In this document: one piece after another, positions 48,397 to 58,634 of the stretch | How the letters are laid out: each line of letters opens with the position of its first letter | Numbering within the stretch: the stretch's first letter is position 1 | Assembly (NCBI RefSeq): GCF_024752025.1 | Contig: NZ_JANTPU010000001.1 | Coordinates: 496,001 to 560,000 of the forward strand | Direction of reading: 5' to 3' | Source: Pseudidiomarina sp. CB1 | Lineage (GTDB): Bacteria; Pseudomonadota; Gammaproteobacteria; Enterobacterales; Alteromonadaceae | Length of the DNA stretch: 64,000 nucleotides | The notes under the pieces: model-generated | What the model saw: the letters and a program-made list of their open reading frames with translations, nothing else | Database searches by the model: none | Told to the model about the DNA's origin: nothing | Made by a program: the position numbers and the translations under genes

Positions 48397-48554
48397 AGTT
48401 TTGACCTTAAGGATTAAAGTGACAACTACTCAGGCTTTGAATGGTAGCATGGGCAGATTTCGCTATGTAGCGTTTTGCATGCGATAAATGAACCGACAGG
48501 TAAAAGTTGAACGGGTATAATCAGGTCTAATAAGCAAATGAAATAGGGTGATAA

Positions 48555-49640
48555 ATGCCTGTCGTTGGACGTTGGAAAGCTTTATTGGATGATCGCAACC
48601 GCTTTTTCTGGGTGCTGCAGGCAGCCGGCTGGTTTGGCTATGCATTGGTGCAATACATTGGTTCACTCATGCACGAGATGCGTGATATCTATGTGTTAAT
48701 TATCCTTCTCGGCGCTTATGCCGGATTTCTATTGACTGTTCCGTTGCGTTATTTCTATCGTCGAATTTGGGATAGTCCGCCATGGCTACTAATCTTAATT
48801 GTACTGGCATCGGCTTATTTTTCTGCCAGCATTTGGGCTGTGATTGACAACGCCACCTACTGGGAAATCTATAAATTCGGTTTTCGTCCTGAAAACAATT
48901 GGTTTTATTTCAAGAACACCCTCGCAAAATTCTACATTATGCTAAGTTGGAGCGGTCTCTATTTCGGCATCAAATATTATCAGATGCTGCAAGATGAGAA
49001 ACAGAAGGCGTTAATGGCAACTTCCATGGCGCACCAAGCACAGTTGAAGATGCTTCGTTATCAGCTTAATCCGCACTTTCTTTTTAACACTTTAAATGCG
49101 ATCTCCACGCTTATTCTGATTAAAGAAAACGATCTTGCGAACAAAATGATGAGCAAACTAAGTTCATTCTTGCGCTTTTCGCTTGATAACGAACCCATTA
49201 AAAAGATCCCGTTAGCGCGAGAGATTGAAGCCCTAATGTTATACCTCGATATCGAAAAGGTACGTTTTGATGAACGTCTGAACGTCACTATCGAGATAAG
49301 TGATGAAGCCCAACAGGCGTTGGTTCCAAGCTTATTTCTGCAACCGCTCATCGAGAACTCAATAAAATATGCCATCGCGAAATTGGAAGAAGGCGGAGAA
49401 ATTAGCATATACGCCGAGCGTCAGGGCGAAGAGTTAGTTGTCATTGTCGCTGATAATGGTCCTGGAACAACAAAACCAACACAAGACTTGATTCGTAGTG
49501 GTGGCGTAGGCTTAGCAAACACACGCGATCGGTTACAAGCCTTGTATGGAAAGAGCTACTCATTTACATTATCCTCTAACGGTCCTTCAGGCATGCGTGT
49601 CGAAATTCGCATCCCCTTCGAACAGGTTGAGGTTTCATGA
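48555..49640 (+). CDS. LytS/YehU-type sensor histidine kinase
   Basis: 361 aa. Four hydrophobic segments (about 15-130) are followed by the His_kinase domain with H-box LRYQLNPHFLFNTLNAISTLI, N-box PLIENSIKYA and glycine boxes DNGPG and GGVGLANTRDRL. It has no periplasmic sensor loop of size, so it probably senses within the membrane. Its stop overlaps the start of the LytTR regulator (ATGA), giving a cognate pair. Confidence 0.92.
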   Translation: MPVVGRWKALLDDRNRFFWVLQAAGWFGYALVQYIGSLMHEMRDIYVLIILLGAYAGFLLTVPLRYFYRRIWDSPPWLLILIVLASAYFSASIWAVIDNATYWEIYKFGFRPENNWFYFKNTLAKFYIMLSWSGLYFGIKYYQMLQDEKQKALMATSMAHQAQLKMLRYQLNPHFLFNTLNAISTLILIKENDLANKMMSKLSSFLRFSLDNEPIKKIPLAREIEALMLYLDIEKVRFDERLNVTIEISDEAQQALVPSLFLQPLIENSIKYAIAKLEEGGEISIYAERQGEELVVIVADNGPGTTKPTQDLIRSGGVGLANTRDRLQALYGKSYSFTLSSNGPSGMRVEIRIPFEQVEVS

Positions 49641-50464
49641 CAAGCAAAATCCGCACTTTAGTGGTCGATGATGAGTCACTCGCACGCCGCGGTTTAATCG
49701 TGCGCTTGCAGGACTTTCCCCAGGTCGAGTTATTGGACGAGTGCCAAAGCGCACGGCAAGCACTCGAAAAGATCATTGCGCTCCGACCCGATCTGATTTT
49801 TTTAGATATTCAAATGCCTGGTATGAATGGTTTTGAACTTTTACGCGAAGTCAAAGCCAAAGGCATTGAATTACCTATTGTTGTGTTTGTTACTGCATAC
49901 GACCAATATGCGATCAAGGCCTTCGAAGTTCGCGCTATCGACTATCTGCTCAAGCCCGTCGATCACGAACGTTTAAGCCTTGCTTTGGAACGCGTCACAA
50001 AAAATCTTGCGCAACGTGAACGAAATGCACAACAAGAGCGTATGTTGAACTTATTAGCAGACGCAACTGGGGAAGACTGCGAAGCGATCTTGCGAAAATT
50101 AGCTGACAATGAAAATGTCGGCGCATCACGCTACCCAGAGCACATTGCAATTAAGGAAAGTGGTGAAATCACCCGCGTTGCGATCAATTCCATCGAATGG
50201 GTGGATGCTGCGGGCGATTACATGTGTATTCACGCTGCCAATGAGACACATATTTTGCGTCGGACGATGAAAGAGCTTGAAGAAGAGCTTAATCCGAATC
50301 GTTTTCAACGGATTCATCGTTCAGCGATTGTTAATTTAGATCAAATTGAAAAACTCTGTAGTCGCCAAAATGGTGAATATCATATCGTTTTAAAAAATGG
50401 TAAAGAGCTAAAAGTTAGTCGCAGCTACAAGGAACGGATTAAAAAGCTTATTTTAAGTACCTGA
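49637..50464 (+). CDS. LytTR-family response regulator
   Basis: 275 aa. The receiver domain has VVDDE (acidic pocket), phospho-acceptor Asp57 in DLIFLDIQMPG, VTAY and the Lys in DYLLKPVD. The LytTR DNA-binding domain occupies about 165-272 (INSIEWVDAAGDYMCIHA, RIHRSAIVNLDQI, LKVSRSYKERIK). In contrast to uvrY, all receiver residues are intact. Partner of the LytS-type kinase; targets unknown. Confidence 0.94.
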   Translation: MTSKIRTLVVDDESLARRGLIVRLQDFPQVELLDECQSARQALEKIIALRPDLIFLDIQMPGMNGFELLREVKAKGIELPIVVFVTAYDQYAIKAFEVRAIDYLLKPVDHERLSLALERVTKNLAQRERNAQQERMLNLLADATGEDCEAILRKLADNENVGASRYPEHIAIKESGEITRVAINSIEWVDAAGDYMCIHAANETHILRRTMKELEEELNPNRFQRIHRSAIVNLDQIEKLCSRQNGEYHIVLKNGKELKVSRSYKERIKKLILST

Positions 50465-50498
50465 GAGCAACGCTTGCCGAGAAGGAGCACAAACGATC

Positions 50499-51365
50499 AT
50501 GACGAAATGGAAAATTATCATCATTGTGCTCACGATAGGTGCATTCTTGACGGGTTGCTCAACTCAGTTTGGCTATCGCTTTGCCGATACCTATCTTGAA
50601 TGGCAACTCGCCAACTATGTAGACATTTCCGGCGAACTGCAAACCGATGTAGAAACTGCCATCGATGAACTGCATATGTGGCATGCGCGCTCTGAATTAC
50701 CGCGCTATCGCGATTTTCTCGACACCATACTCGACGACCTCGATCGTGGTCGCATTGATACTCAGCATTTATTCGATTACAGCGAAACAATATTTCAGCT
50801 TTGGCAACGTATGCGTAACCAAGTCACGCCTTACGCGCAAGAGTTTTTACCGCGCCTTAACGCCGCTCAGCGAAACCAACTCATTGAAAATTTGCGTGAA
50901 CGTTTACAAAAAGAACGTGAGGAGGCGCAAGAGTTGACCCCTGGTGAGCGTTTTGAACGCAGTTATGCGCGTGCGTTAGATCGAGCGAATGATTGGTTAG
51001 GGAGCGTAAAACCGCTACAGCGCCGACTGTTGCGTCGTTGGTTGCATGAGCGCGACAATAGTGATGCGCTGTGGTTAGACTATCAAGAACAGTGGTTGAA
51101 GCGTTTTGAACAAGTTTTAGCGAAACCGCAGTCTAATAGTTTTACAGTTGCGTTGTATGAACTTTTTACTCAGCCGGAGCAACTGCGTTCTGACGAGTTG
51201 CGAATGCAAATCGCAGAAAATAGAGAGTTAGCAGTGGCAGTTGTCTTAGTCATCTACCAAAGCTTAAATAAACGGCAGGAAAAATATTTACAGGCACAGC
51301 TCCAAGATTACCGCGACACGTTAACCGACTTGATCAACGAGTACGCGGTAACCGTAGACGATTAG
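50499..51365 (+). CDS. DUF6279-family lipoprotein
   Basis: 288 aa. The N-terminus has a lipobox (FLTGC, Cys20), followed by FGYRFADTYLEWQLANYVDISGELQ, the characteristic DUF6279 opening. The remainder is helical and Arg/Gln/Leu-rich. Function unknown; proteins of this kind are exported and lipid-anchored. It lies 34 nt after the LytTR gene and may be a member of that operon. It ends 1 nt before the convergent pyk stop. Confidence 0.82.
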   Translation: MTKWKIIIIVLTIGAFLTGCSTQFGYRFADTYLEWQLANYVDISGELQTDVETAIDELHMWHARSELPRYRDFLDTILDDLDRGRIDTQHLFDYSETIFQLWQRMRNQVTPYAQEFLPRLNAAQRNQLIENLRERLQKEREEAQELTPGERFERSYARALDRANDWLGSVKPLQRRLLRRWLHERDNSDALWLDYQEQWLKRFEQVLAKPQSNSFTVALYELFTQPEQLRSDELRMQIAENRELAVAVVLVIYQSLNKRQEKYLQAQLQDYRDTLTDLINEYAVTVDD

Positions 51366-51366
51366 A

Positions 51367-52803
51367 TTATTTGACTTCAATTATTTTGCAGGTATTGGTT
51401 GAACCAACGGTCTCCATGACGTCGCCATGCGTTAGCACCACAATATCGCCGGCCACAATGTGCCCGCGAGCTTTGACCTCGGCGATGGCATCCTGCACTA
51501 AATTTTCCGGCTTGCTTTGGGTCGAATCAAAAGCGATCGGATAAACACCACGATATAGTGCGCAACGGTTGCGACTTTCAGTGTGCCGAGACAGTGAGAA
51601 AATCGGCAATATAGTATGGATGCGCGACATTAACTTGGCCGTAGAACCCGACTCAGTTAAAGCGATAATGGCTTTGACACCAGCGAGGTGCGTCGCCGCA
51701 TACATAGCGGTGATGGCGGTTGCTTCTTGAGTATTAGTAAAGGTTTCTTCAAGATCTTTGCGATCTAAGCGCGCTGACGGATGTTCTTCGGCACCAAGGC
51801 AAATTTCTGCCATCGCTTTTACTGTGGCGATCGGGTGCTTACCGGCGGCGGTTTCTGCTGACAACATCACCGCATCGGTGCCATCAAGTACTGCATTGGC
51901 AACATCCATCACCTCAGCACGCGTCGGCATCGAGTTTTCAATCATCGACTCCATCATTTGAGTTGCCGTGATCACCACTTTATTTAATTGTCGGGCACGT
52001 TCAATAATACGTTTTTGCTTACCGACGAGCTGTGCATCACCAATTTCAACACCTAAGTCGCCACGAGCGACCATTACTGCCTCAGAAGCTCGTATAATGT
52101 CATCTAATGCGGCGTCATTCGCTACGGCTTCGGCTCGCTCAATTTTCGCACACAGCATTCCAGTCCCATTAGCTTCGCGTAATAAACGACGCGCTTCGTT
52201 CATGTCAGCGCCCGAGCGAGGAAATGAAACAGCTAAATAATCAACGCCAATTTCCGCAGCTAGCTTAATGTCTTCTAAATCTTTTTCCGTTAGTGCCGAA
52301 GCAGACAATCCGCCACCTAGACGGTTAATACCTTTATTATTAGAAAGCTTACCGCCAACTAAAACAGTGGTAATGACTTTTGCACCTTCGACCTTGTCGA
52401 CCTGTAACCGCAAACGGCCATCGTCCAGCAGCAAAATATCACCCGGTTCAACGTCTTGCGGCAGTTCTTTATAGTCAATTCCGACCGCTTGCCCAGTGCC
52501 AGCATCGCGAGGCAAGTCGCCATCAAGGACAAACGTATCACCTTCATCAAGGGTAACCGCGTCGTGCGTAAATTTTGCTATGCGAATTTTGGGGCCTTGT
52601 AGGTCACCAAGAATGGCGACATGATTGCCTAATTCGCGACAAATTTCGCGCACCGTTTGCGCGCGTTGCTTGTGATCCGCTGCACTGCCGTGAGAAAAAT
52701 TAAGACGAACCACATTAGCACCAGCTTTGATGAGTGCCTCAAGGGTGGTGCGATCATCGGTCGCGGGCCCAAGTGTGGTAACAATTTTAGTACGGCGTAA
52801 CAT
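51367..52803 (-). CDS. pyk: Pyruvate kinase (PykA type)
   Basis: 478 aa glycolytic enzyme converting phosphoenolpyruvate and ADP to pyruvate and ATP. It opens [16 protein letters not shown], then [26 protein letters not shown], the active-site strand [13 protein letters not shown], and [46 protein letters not shown]. The C-terminal regulatory domain ends [12 protein letters not shown]. It is divergent from gap, so two lower-glycolysis genes share the 184-nt gap, in which I see only AT-rich sequence and no convincing promoter. Confidence 0.97.
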   Translation of the reverse strand: MLRRTKIVTTLGPATDDRTTLEALIKAGANVVRLNFSHGSAADHKQRAQTVREICRELGNHVAILGDLQGPKIRIAKFTHDAVTLDEGDTFVLDGDLPRDAGTGQAVGIDYKELPQDVEPGDILLLDDGRLRLQVDKVEGAKVITTVLVGGKLSNNKGINRLGGGLSASALTEKDLEDIKLAAEIGVDYLAVSFPRSGADMNEARRLLREANGTGMLCAKIERAEAVANDAALDDIIRASEAVMVARGDLGVEIGDAQLVGKQKRIIERARQLNKVVITATQMMESMIENSMPTRAEVMDVANAVLDGTDAVMLSAETAAGKHPIATVKAMAEICLGAEEHPSARLDRKDLEETFTNTQEATAITAMYAATHLAGVKAIIALTESGSTAKLMSRIHTILPIFSLSRHTESRNRCALYRGVYPIAFDSTQSKPENLVQDAIAEVKARGHIVAGDIVVLTHGDVMETVGSTNTCKIIEVK

Positions 52804-52987
52804 GTAATACTCCTTGCTGCGGACGGTCGGGTAGATAGTGCTAAAGTTCTTAGCTTAGCTTGTCGCGGGATTATAGCATGAGCGGCAAAGGGATACAGAG
52901 CTTCTGGCACTTACCGACGCTTTTAAGTACAATAGCGCGCACTTTTTTCTGTTTCGTTTCTTTTCACCGTAACGCAAGGGTAATCGC

Positions 52988-54433
52988 ATGAGTGACCAAC
53001 AGCAGGATTTGACCTTACAAAGCTGGCAGGAGCGCCAGGAATACGCCGAAATGATGCAACCGTTAATTGGACGTTTGTACCGTAACTACGGCGTTGAAAT
53101 TTTGGTCTATGGCCGTTCTCTGTTAAATGTTGACACCATCAACATCATCAAAGCGCATCGCTTGATTCGTCGTCACGAAGGTATCAAGCTTCGTCTTCGC
53201 GAAAGCTTCCCATTCATTGAAGCGCTAAGCAAAATGCGTTTGGCGCCGGCACGAGTTGACCTCGGTAAGCTTGCCTTTAACTATCTGCATAAGGACGCTG
53301 GCAAAGGCGCCTCAGTCGAAGACTACTTGCACAGTGAACTCGCTGACATCGTCGATAAAGCCGATGAAATCCCAGCACAAGATGTTGTTCTGTATGGTTT
53401 CGGCCGTATCGGACGTTTGCTTGCTCGGCTATTAATCGAACGTAACGGCAGCAACAATAAGATGCGTTTACGCGCTATCGTGGTACGTGGCGGTCGCGAC
53501 GGTGATCTTGAAAAACGTGCGAGCCTGTTACGCCGTGATTCAGTGCATGGTCCATTTAATGGCTCAATTACTGTTGATCACGAAAATTGTGCAATTCGCG
53601 CCAACGGCACCAGCATCAAGGTTATTTACTCTGATGGTCCAGACCAAGTCGACTACACTCAATACGGCATCGACAATGCCATTGTTATCGACAATACCGG
53701 GATTTGGAAAGATGAAGCAGGACTTGGCTTGCATTTGAAGTCAAAAGGCGTCAAGAAAGTACTGCTGACAGCGCCATCAAAAGGTGACATCAAGAACATC
53801 GTTTACGGTGTGAATCATGACATGATTCAACCTGAAGACTTAATCGTCAGTGCTGCGAGCTGCACCACTAACGCTATCACTCCAGTGCTTAAGGCGATTC
53901 ATGATCATTACACAATCCGTAATGGCCACGTTGAAACCGTGCATTCGTATACCAATGACCAAAACCTCATTGATAATTACCATAAAGCAGAGCGTCGTGG
54001 TCGTTCAGCACCGTTAAATATGGTGCTTACCTCAACGGGTGCTGCGAAAGCGGTTGCGAAGGCGTTACCTGATCTCGCGGGTAAGTTGACTGGAAATGCG
54101 ATCCGTGTGCCAACGCCTAACGTTTCGATGGCTATCATGAACTTGAACTTGGGCAAAGAGACCAGCAAAGATGATCTTAATGCATTCTTGCGTGATCAAG
54201 CCCTACATTCAGATCTCCAGGCACAAATCGATTTCACTGCATCAACCGAGATTGTATCGACCGACCTCGTCGGCTCACGCTACGCCGGCGTAGTGGACTC
54301 ACAAGCTACCATCGTCGATGGTGACCGCGCAGTACTTTATGTTTGGTACGACAACGAATTTGGTTATAGCTGCCAGGTGATTCGTGTTGCCGAACAGATG
54401 GCAGGTCAACAGCTAATGAATCTGCCAAAATAA
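52988..54433 (+). CDS. gap: Glyceraldehyde-3-phosphate dehydrogenase with N-terminal extension
   Basis: 481 aa NAD(P)-dependent enzyme. About 130 N-terminal residues precede the Rossmann motif YGFGRIGRLLARLL. The catalytic Cys is in SAASCTTNAITPVLKAI, and the substrate-site WYDNEFGYSCQVIRVAEQM closes the domain. Ordinary GAPDH is about 330 aa; this long form is known in marine gammaproteobacteria. The extension (about residues 1-130) is helical and charged with no motif I recognise. Divergent from pyk; ends in a strong terminator. Confidence 0.93.
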   Translation: MSDQQQDLTLQSWQERQEYAEMMQPLIGRLYRNYGVEILVYGRSLLNVDTINIIKAHRLIRRHEGIKLRLRESFPFIEALSKMRLAPARVDLGKLAFNYLHKDAGKGASVEDYLHSELADIVDKADEIPAQDVVLYGFGRIGRLLARLLIERNGSNNKMRLRAIVVRGGRDGDLEKRASLLRRDSVHGPFNGSITVDHENCAIRANGTSIKVIYSDGPDQVDYTQYGIDNAIVIDNTGIWKDEAGLGLHLKSKGVKKVLLTAPSKGDIKNIVYGVNHDMIQPEDLIVSAASCTTNAITPVLKAIHDHYTIRNGHVETVHSYTNDQNLIDNYHKAERRGRSAPLNMVLTSTGAAKAVAKALPDLAGKLTGNAIRVPTPNVSMAIMNLNLGKETSKDDLNAFLRDQALHSDLQAQIDFTASTEIVSTDLVGSRYAGVVDSQATIVDGDRAVLYVWYDNEFGYSCQVIRVAEQMAGQQLMNLPK

Positions 54434-54442
54434 AATGATCCA

Positions 54443-54474
54443 AAAACAAAAGCGCCAATCGGCGCTTTTGTTTT
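54443..54474 (+). terminator. Intrinsic terminator after gap
   Basis: AAAACAAAAGCGCC (54443-54456), loop AATC, GGCGCTTTTGTTTT (54461-54474). The perfect stem begins with an A-run and ends in T-rich sequence, so it may work in both directions. Confidence 0.9.
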
Positions 54475-54508
54475 GCCAATTTGAAAGTTAATCCAAAAGG
54501 GAAACACA

Positions 54509-55639
54509 ATGTTCATTACAGCTCATTTTGATAGCGGCAACATTGACGTCATTAAAGCTGAAGAGGCAAGCAACATTGAATTGCAAATTCGCCGTGACAA
54601 CCAATCGGACTTCTATCAGTGGTTTCACTTCAAGCTCTATGGCGAGGTCGGGGTAGACCACGTCATGCACATCACTAATGCCGGCCAATCGGCTTATCCA
54701 GACGGCTGGAAAGAGTACTCAGCATTAGCATCGTACGATCGTGAGACGTGGTTCCGGGTGCCCACCCGTTTCGATGGTAAAACTTTAACCATTGAGCACA
54801 CGCTCGAGCAAGAAAGCATCTACTTCGCATACTTTGTGCCGTATTCGTATGAACGTCATCAAGATCTCATTCAGTGGGCGCAACAATCAAGCTTGGTTGA
54901 ACATGTCTTTTTAGGTCCAACCTTGGATGGCCGAGACATGAACCTATTAGTTATTGGCGAGCCTGATGATACTAAACAAAAAATCTGGGTAACCGCTCGT
55001 CAACATCCGGGCGAGAGTATGGCTGAATGGTTTATCGAAGGCATGCTCGCTCGCTTGCTTGACGATGAAGACGGTGCTGTACGCAAACTCTTACAACACA
55101 ACGTCTTCTACGTTGTTCCTAATATGAATCCTGACGGCAGCGTTCGCGGCCATTTGCGTACCAATGCGGTGGGTACCAACCTTAACCGTGAATGGGCCGA
55201 ACCGAGCCTAGAAAAGAGCCCAGAAGTTTATTACGTGCTGGAAGCCATGCAAGAAAGCGGTGTCGATCTTTACCTTGATATCCATGGCGACGAAAATCTG
55301 CCGTATAATTTCTTAGCGGGCTGCGAAGGCGTACCATGTTATAACGAACGTCACGACAAGCTAGCGCAACTGTTTAAGCAGACATTGTTGGCGATCACGC
55401 CTGAATTCCAAACTGAATTCGGTTACGACGTCGATAAGCCCGGCGACGCAAACCTGACAGTAGCTAGTAATGCAGTGGCAGAGCGCTTCAATTGTTTGGC
55501 ATTTACCTTAGAAATGCCGTTTAAAGATAATGCGAACCTACCAGATGAAGATTTTGGTTGGTCGGCGAACCGTAGTGCGCAATTAGGTGCTGACGTCCTT
55601 AGCGCTGTCTACGCTGTAGCAAATAACTTGCGCGATTAA
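54509..55639 (+). CDS. M14-family cytosolic zinc carboxypeptidase
   Basis: 376 aa without a signal peptide. An N-terminal beta domain (about 1-115) is followed by the peptidase domain with HPGES (His-x2-Glu zinc pair, in ARQHPGESMAEWF), NPDGSVRGHLRTNAVGTNLNREW, and LDIHGDENLPYNFLAG giving the third zinc His. The catalytic Glu is in FTLEMPFKDN. It is of the M14 branch related to cytosolic carboxypeptidases. An AAGGGA site precedes the ATG. A hairpin overlaps the stop. Confidence 0.92.
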   Translation: MFITAHFDSGNIDVIKAEEASNIELQIRRDNQSDFYQWFHFKLYGEVGVDHVMHITNAGQSAYPDGWKEYSALASYDRETWFRVPTRFDGKTLTIEHTLEQESIYFAYFVPYSYERHQDLIQWAQQSSLVEHVFLGPTLDGRDMNLLVIGEPDDTKQKIWVTARQHPGESMAEWFIEGMLARLLDDEDGAVRKLLQHNVFYVVPNMNPDGSVRGHLRTNAVGTNLNREWAEPSLEKSPEVYYVLEAMQESGVDLYLDIHGDENLPYNFLAGCEGVPCYNERHDKLAQLFKQTLLAITPEFQTEFGYDVDKPGDANLTVASNAVAERFNCLAFTLEMPFKDNANLPDEDFGWSANRSAQLGADVLSAVYAVANNLRD

Positions 55640-55655
55640 TGCGCGCAAGTTAGTT
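55625..55655 (+). terminator. Terminator-like hairpin over the end of the M14 gene
   Basis: AACTTGCGCG (55625-55634) pairs perfectly with CGCGCAAGTT (55642-55651) around ATTAATG, which contains the TAA stop. AGTTTTAAAT follows, a short T-run. Confidence 0.7.
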
Positions 55656-55708
55656 TTAAATAACCATAATCACAATAAATAACGATAACAATTCGCAAGG
55701 GGGACACC

Positions 55709-57394
55709 TTGGAAGCGATTAATAATTTTCTATTGCTGCTCGACAGCTACCTTGGCTCAGCAGCCTACTTTCCATATATTCTGCTTGGTGTAGGTATTTT
55801 CTTTACCTTATACCTTGGCTTCCCACAGATCCGTTTTTTCGGTCATGCGTGGAAGGTTGTTACTGGCAAATTCGATAAAAAAGGTGCGCAAGGTGACACC
55901 AGTCACTTCCAGGCACTTTCGACAGCGTTATCGGGTACCGTCGGAACCGGTAACATCGGTGGTGTTGCTTTAGCAATTTTCCTTGGTGGTCCAGCAGCCT
56001 TATTTTGGATGTGGGTGACTGCATTCCTTGGTATGACAACGAAGTTTGTAGAAGTAACACTATCGCATAAATATCGCGTCAAAACTGAAGACGGCACCAT
56101 GGCAGGTGGCCCTATGTACTATATGGACCGCCGTCTGAACATGAAATGGTTGGCGGTCATTTTTGCTATTGCCACTATCATTAGTTCTTTCGGTACCGGT
56201 AATATGCCGCAAATCAATAACATCGCTCAAAGTATGGAAATGAGCTTTGGTTTTGACCCAATGCTCACTGGTGGTGTGTTAGCCATTTTGTTAGCGATGG
56301 TCATTATCGGTGGCATTAAGCGGATCGCGGCTGTGACTTCAAAAATTGTGCCGATCATGGGTGTGTTGTATGTGATTGGTGCGCTGAGCGTAATTTTTTA
56401 TAATCTCGATCAAATTGGCCCATCGTTCGCTGCAATCTTTACTGATGCATTTACGGGTTCTGCCGCGACGGGCGGTTTCTTAGGTGCGACGTTTGCTTAC
56501 GCCTTTAACCGTGGTGTTAACCGTGGTTTGTTTTCAAACGAGGCAGGTCAAGGTTCGGCGCCAATCGCTCATGCTTCTGCACGGGCAGATGAGCCCGTTT
56601 CTGAGGGACTCGTTTCAATTTTAGAACCCTTCATCGATACGATTATTGTCTGTACCCTGACGGGTCTTGTCATCTTGTCGTCTGGTGTTTGGAATCAGAA
56701 ACACGAGAACACTTTCTCGCGTACCGATTTAGAGATTGTCGCTGGTAACTACAACGATACGCTTGATGCTGACCGCACTGCGTTGTATCACTATTTGAAC
56801 GACACCGATGAAAACACTATAGAGAAGTTCACCGGCACTATCCAAGTGCAAGATGGTGAGGCCGTATCTAATGGTTATACCATGTTGCATGCGCGCTCAG
56901 TGGCCGAGAATGTTCGCTTTATCGTTGCTGGTGAAGACCCTTACACGGGCACCTTGCGAATCGACGATGGCCGTTTGATGAAAGAAGATATTGTCATCGT
57001 CGGTGAGAGCTTGGTGCATTCAGCAGCCTTAACATCGATTGCATTTAGTAATGGCTTCCTTGGAAGTGCAGGGGAGTACATTGTCCCAATTAGCTTGATG
57101 CTGTTTGCCTTTTCAACCGCAATTGCGTGGTCGTACTATGGTGACCGAGCAGTGGTTTACCTATTCGGGCAAAAAGGTGTCATGCCATATCGCATCATCT
57201 ATGTTGCAGGCTTCTTCGTCGCTTCGTTTGCTGATACCACATTAGTTTGGACGTTGTCCTATGTGGCCATCGTGCTGATGACACTCCCCAACTTGCTGGG
57301 CATCTTCTTGTTACGCCGCGAAATGAAAGACACCGTAAAGGCGTACTGGCAAGATTTTGATGCTGAACAAGCGAAAAAGAAAGAGCAAGAGTAA
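55709..57394 (+). CDS. Sodium:alanine/glycine symporter (AGCS family)
   Basis: 561 aa. It starts with TTG after a strong AAGGGGG site. Multiple membrane segments and the AGCS signatures are clear: [52 protein letters not shown] and [21 protein letters not shown]. About 107 residues (330-437: from WNQKHENTF to VGESL) form a hydrophilic insert not present in usual members of about 450-480 aa. Imports alanine or glycine with Na+. Ald in this window would use alanine. Confidence 0.93.
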   Translation: MEAINNFLLLLDSYLGSAAYFPYILLGVGIFFTLYLGFPQIRFFGHAWKVVTGKFDKKGAQGDTSHFQALSTALSGTVGTGNIGGVALAIFLGGPAALFWMWVTAFLGMTTKFVEVTLSHKYRVKTEDGTMAGGPMYYMDRRLNMKWLAVIFAIATIISSFGTGNMPQINNIAQSMEMSFGFDPMLTGGVLAILLAMVIIGGIKRIAAVTSKIVPIMGVLYVIGALSVIFYNLDQIGPSFAAIFTDAFTGSAATGGFLGATFAYAFNRGVNRGLFSNEAGQGSAPIAHASARADEPVSEGLVSILEPFIDTIIVCTLTGLVILSSGVWNQKHENTFSRTDLEIVAGNYNDTLDADRTALYHYLNDTDENTIEKFTGTIQVQDGEAVSNGYTMLHARSVAENVRFIVAGEDPYTGTLRIDDGRLMKEDIVIVGESLVHSAALTSIAFSNGFLGSAGEYIVPISLMLFAFSTAIAWSYYGDRAVVYLFGQKGVMPYRIIYVAGFFVASFADTTLVWTLSYVAIVLMTLPNLLGIFLLRREMKDTVKAYWQDFDAEQAKKKEQE

Positions 57395-57426
57395 CGCAAG
57401 CATCAGCCTTGTTAACCCTTGTAAGG

Positions 57427-57455
57427 GAGCCCGCCATGTGCGGGCTCTTTTTTTT
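57427..57455 (+). terminator. Intrinsic terminator after the AGCS symporter
   Basis: GAGCCCGC (57427-57434), loop CATGT, GCGGGCTC (57440-57447), then eight T. Very strong. Confidence 0.95.
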
Positions 57456-57537
57456 ACCGGTAGCTAACGGCGAACGCTTGAATTTAGCGCTGAAACCCTT
57501 ATATTGCTTAGTCTGATGTAAAAAAAGAGAGGATCTG

Positions 57538-57864
57538 ATGGCACTCATTCGTTGCCCCTCCTGTAACAAACGCACTTCTGACAAAGCTAAACAGTGTTCA
57601 CATTGTGACTATGTGCTTGCTGGACGTAGTAAAGAAGACCTTGATCGTGAAAAGGAACGCGCGCAACAACGTCGCAAAGAGAAGCTTCTGAGCCAGTCGA
57701 TGTTGGCATTATTGGTCGCTATTGCGGCTTTTGCTTATATCTTTATAGAACAACCGCCTGAGGAATCTTGGTACGCAAAAATCAGCTACAGTTTACTGTT
57801 TTTAGGTCTGTTATGGTTTTTAGTTAATCGTGTCCGTCTGCTAATGAACAAGCGAGAACGTTGA
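57538..57864 (+). CDS. Zinc-ribbon membrane protein
   Basis: 108 aa, not recognised beyond its parts. An N-terminal zinc ribbon has two Cys-x2-Cys pairs (CPSCNKRTSDKAKQCSHCDY, residues 6-24). A charged helix (about 30-50) and two hydrophobic segments (about 52-72, 82-102) follow. Its stop overlaps the yeaC start (TGATG). First gene of a tightly packed operon running to prc. Confidence 0.8.
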   Translation: MALIRCPSCNKRTSDKAKQCSHCDYVLAGRSKEDLDREKERAQQRRKEKLLSQSMLALLVAIAAFAYIFIEQPPEESWYAKISYSLLFLGLLWFLVNRVRLLMNKRER

Positions 57865-58154
57865 TGCAGTTTGAAGATCTGCTTGCCAGTATTACCCCAG
57901 AGACATTTGAACGTTTAGTTGCAGCCGTAGAAACCGGCCGTTGGCCAGACGGTGTCGCACTTACTGCGGCACAAAAAGAAAATACGATTCAGTTGGTCAT
58001 GGCTTATCAAGCAAAGTTCTGCCCATCTGATGAACCTTTTCGTATTGGTGCCGACGGCTTATTAGTCACCCGTAGCAAACGTGAAATGAAAGCATCGATA
58101 GCATCAAACGAGCAAACAATTGCTTCCTTTCCTCTGCATAGTGATGAGTCCTAG
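57864..58154 (+). CDS. yeaC: YeaC family protein (DUF1315)
   Basis: 96 aa. The ATG at 57864 overlaps the previous stop by 1 nt. It matches YeaC: SITPETFERLVAAVETGRWPDGVALTAAQKENTIQLVMAYQA. Function unknown. It lies 3 nt before msrC. Confidence 0.9.
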   Translation: MQFEDLLASITPETFERLVAAVETGRWPDGVALTAAQKENTIQLVMAYQAKFCPSDEPFRIGADGLLVTRSKREMKASIASNEQTIASFPLHSDES

Positions 58155-58157
58155 ATT

Positions 58158-58634
58158 ATGGGTCGTACCGATTATTCATTGTTGCTTGCGCAAGCGCAGG
58201 CTATTACCGCCGGCGAAGAAGACTTGATCGCCAATTTAAGCAACTTGTCCGCACTCGTTTATGAAGCACTGGAAGATGTAAACTGGGTTGGGTTCTACCT
58301 AACTCGTGAACCGAATAAGCTTGTACTTGGTCCGTTTCAAGGCAAAGTTGCTTGTTTGCGTATAGACTTTGGTAAAGGTGTTTGTGGAGCTGCTGCGAGC
58401 ACGCAAACAACTCAGCGGGTAGAAGATGTACACGAATTCCCGGGTCACATTGCATGTGACAGTGCATCGAATTCTGAAGTTGTCGTACCGCTAATCGTAG
58501 ACGGAAAAGTGGTTGGTGTTTTCGACCTCGATAGCCCCAGTGTAGGGCGATTCAGTGAAGATGACGCTGCCGGGTTAAGCAAACTTGGACGTTTTATTGA
58601 AACACTCAATTGGTCGTCGCTCACCCATGTATAG
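58158..58634 (+). CDS. msrC: Free methionine-(R)-sulfoxide reductase (GAF domain)
   Basis: 158 aa cytosolic enzyme repairing free Met-R-sulfoxide using thioredoxin. The GAF domain has WVGFYLTR and LVLGPFQGKVACLRI. Cys66, Cys76 and Cys100 have the same spacing as the three redox cysteines of E. coli fRMsr (84/94/118), so it should be active. The next gene starts within its last 8 nt. Confidence 0.95.
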   Translation: MGRTDYSLLLAQAQAITAGEEDLIANLSNLSALVYEALEDVNWVGFYLTREPNKLVLGPFQGKVACLRIDFGKGVCGAAASTQTTQRVEDVHEFPGHIACDSASNSEVVVPLIVDGKVVGVFDLDSPSVGRFSEDDAAGLSKLGRFIETLNWSSLTHV

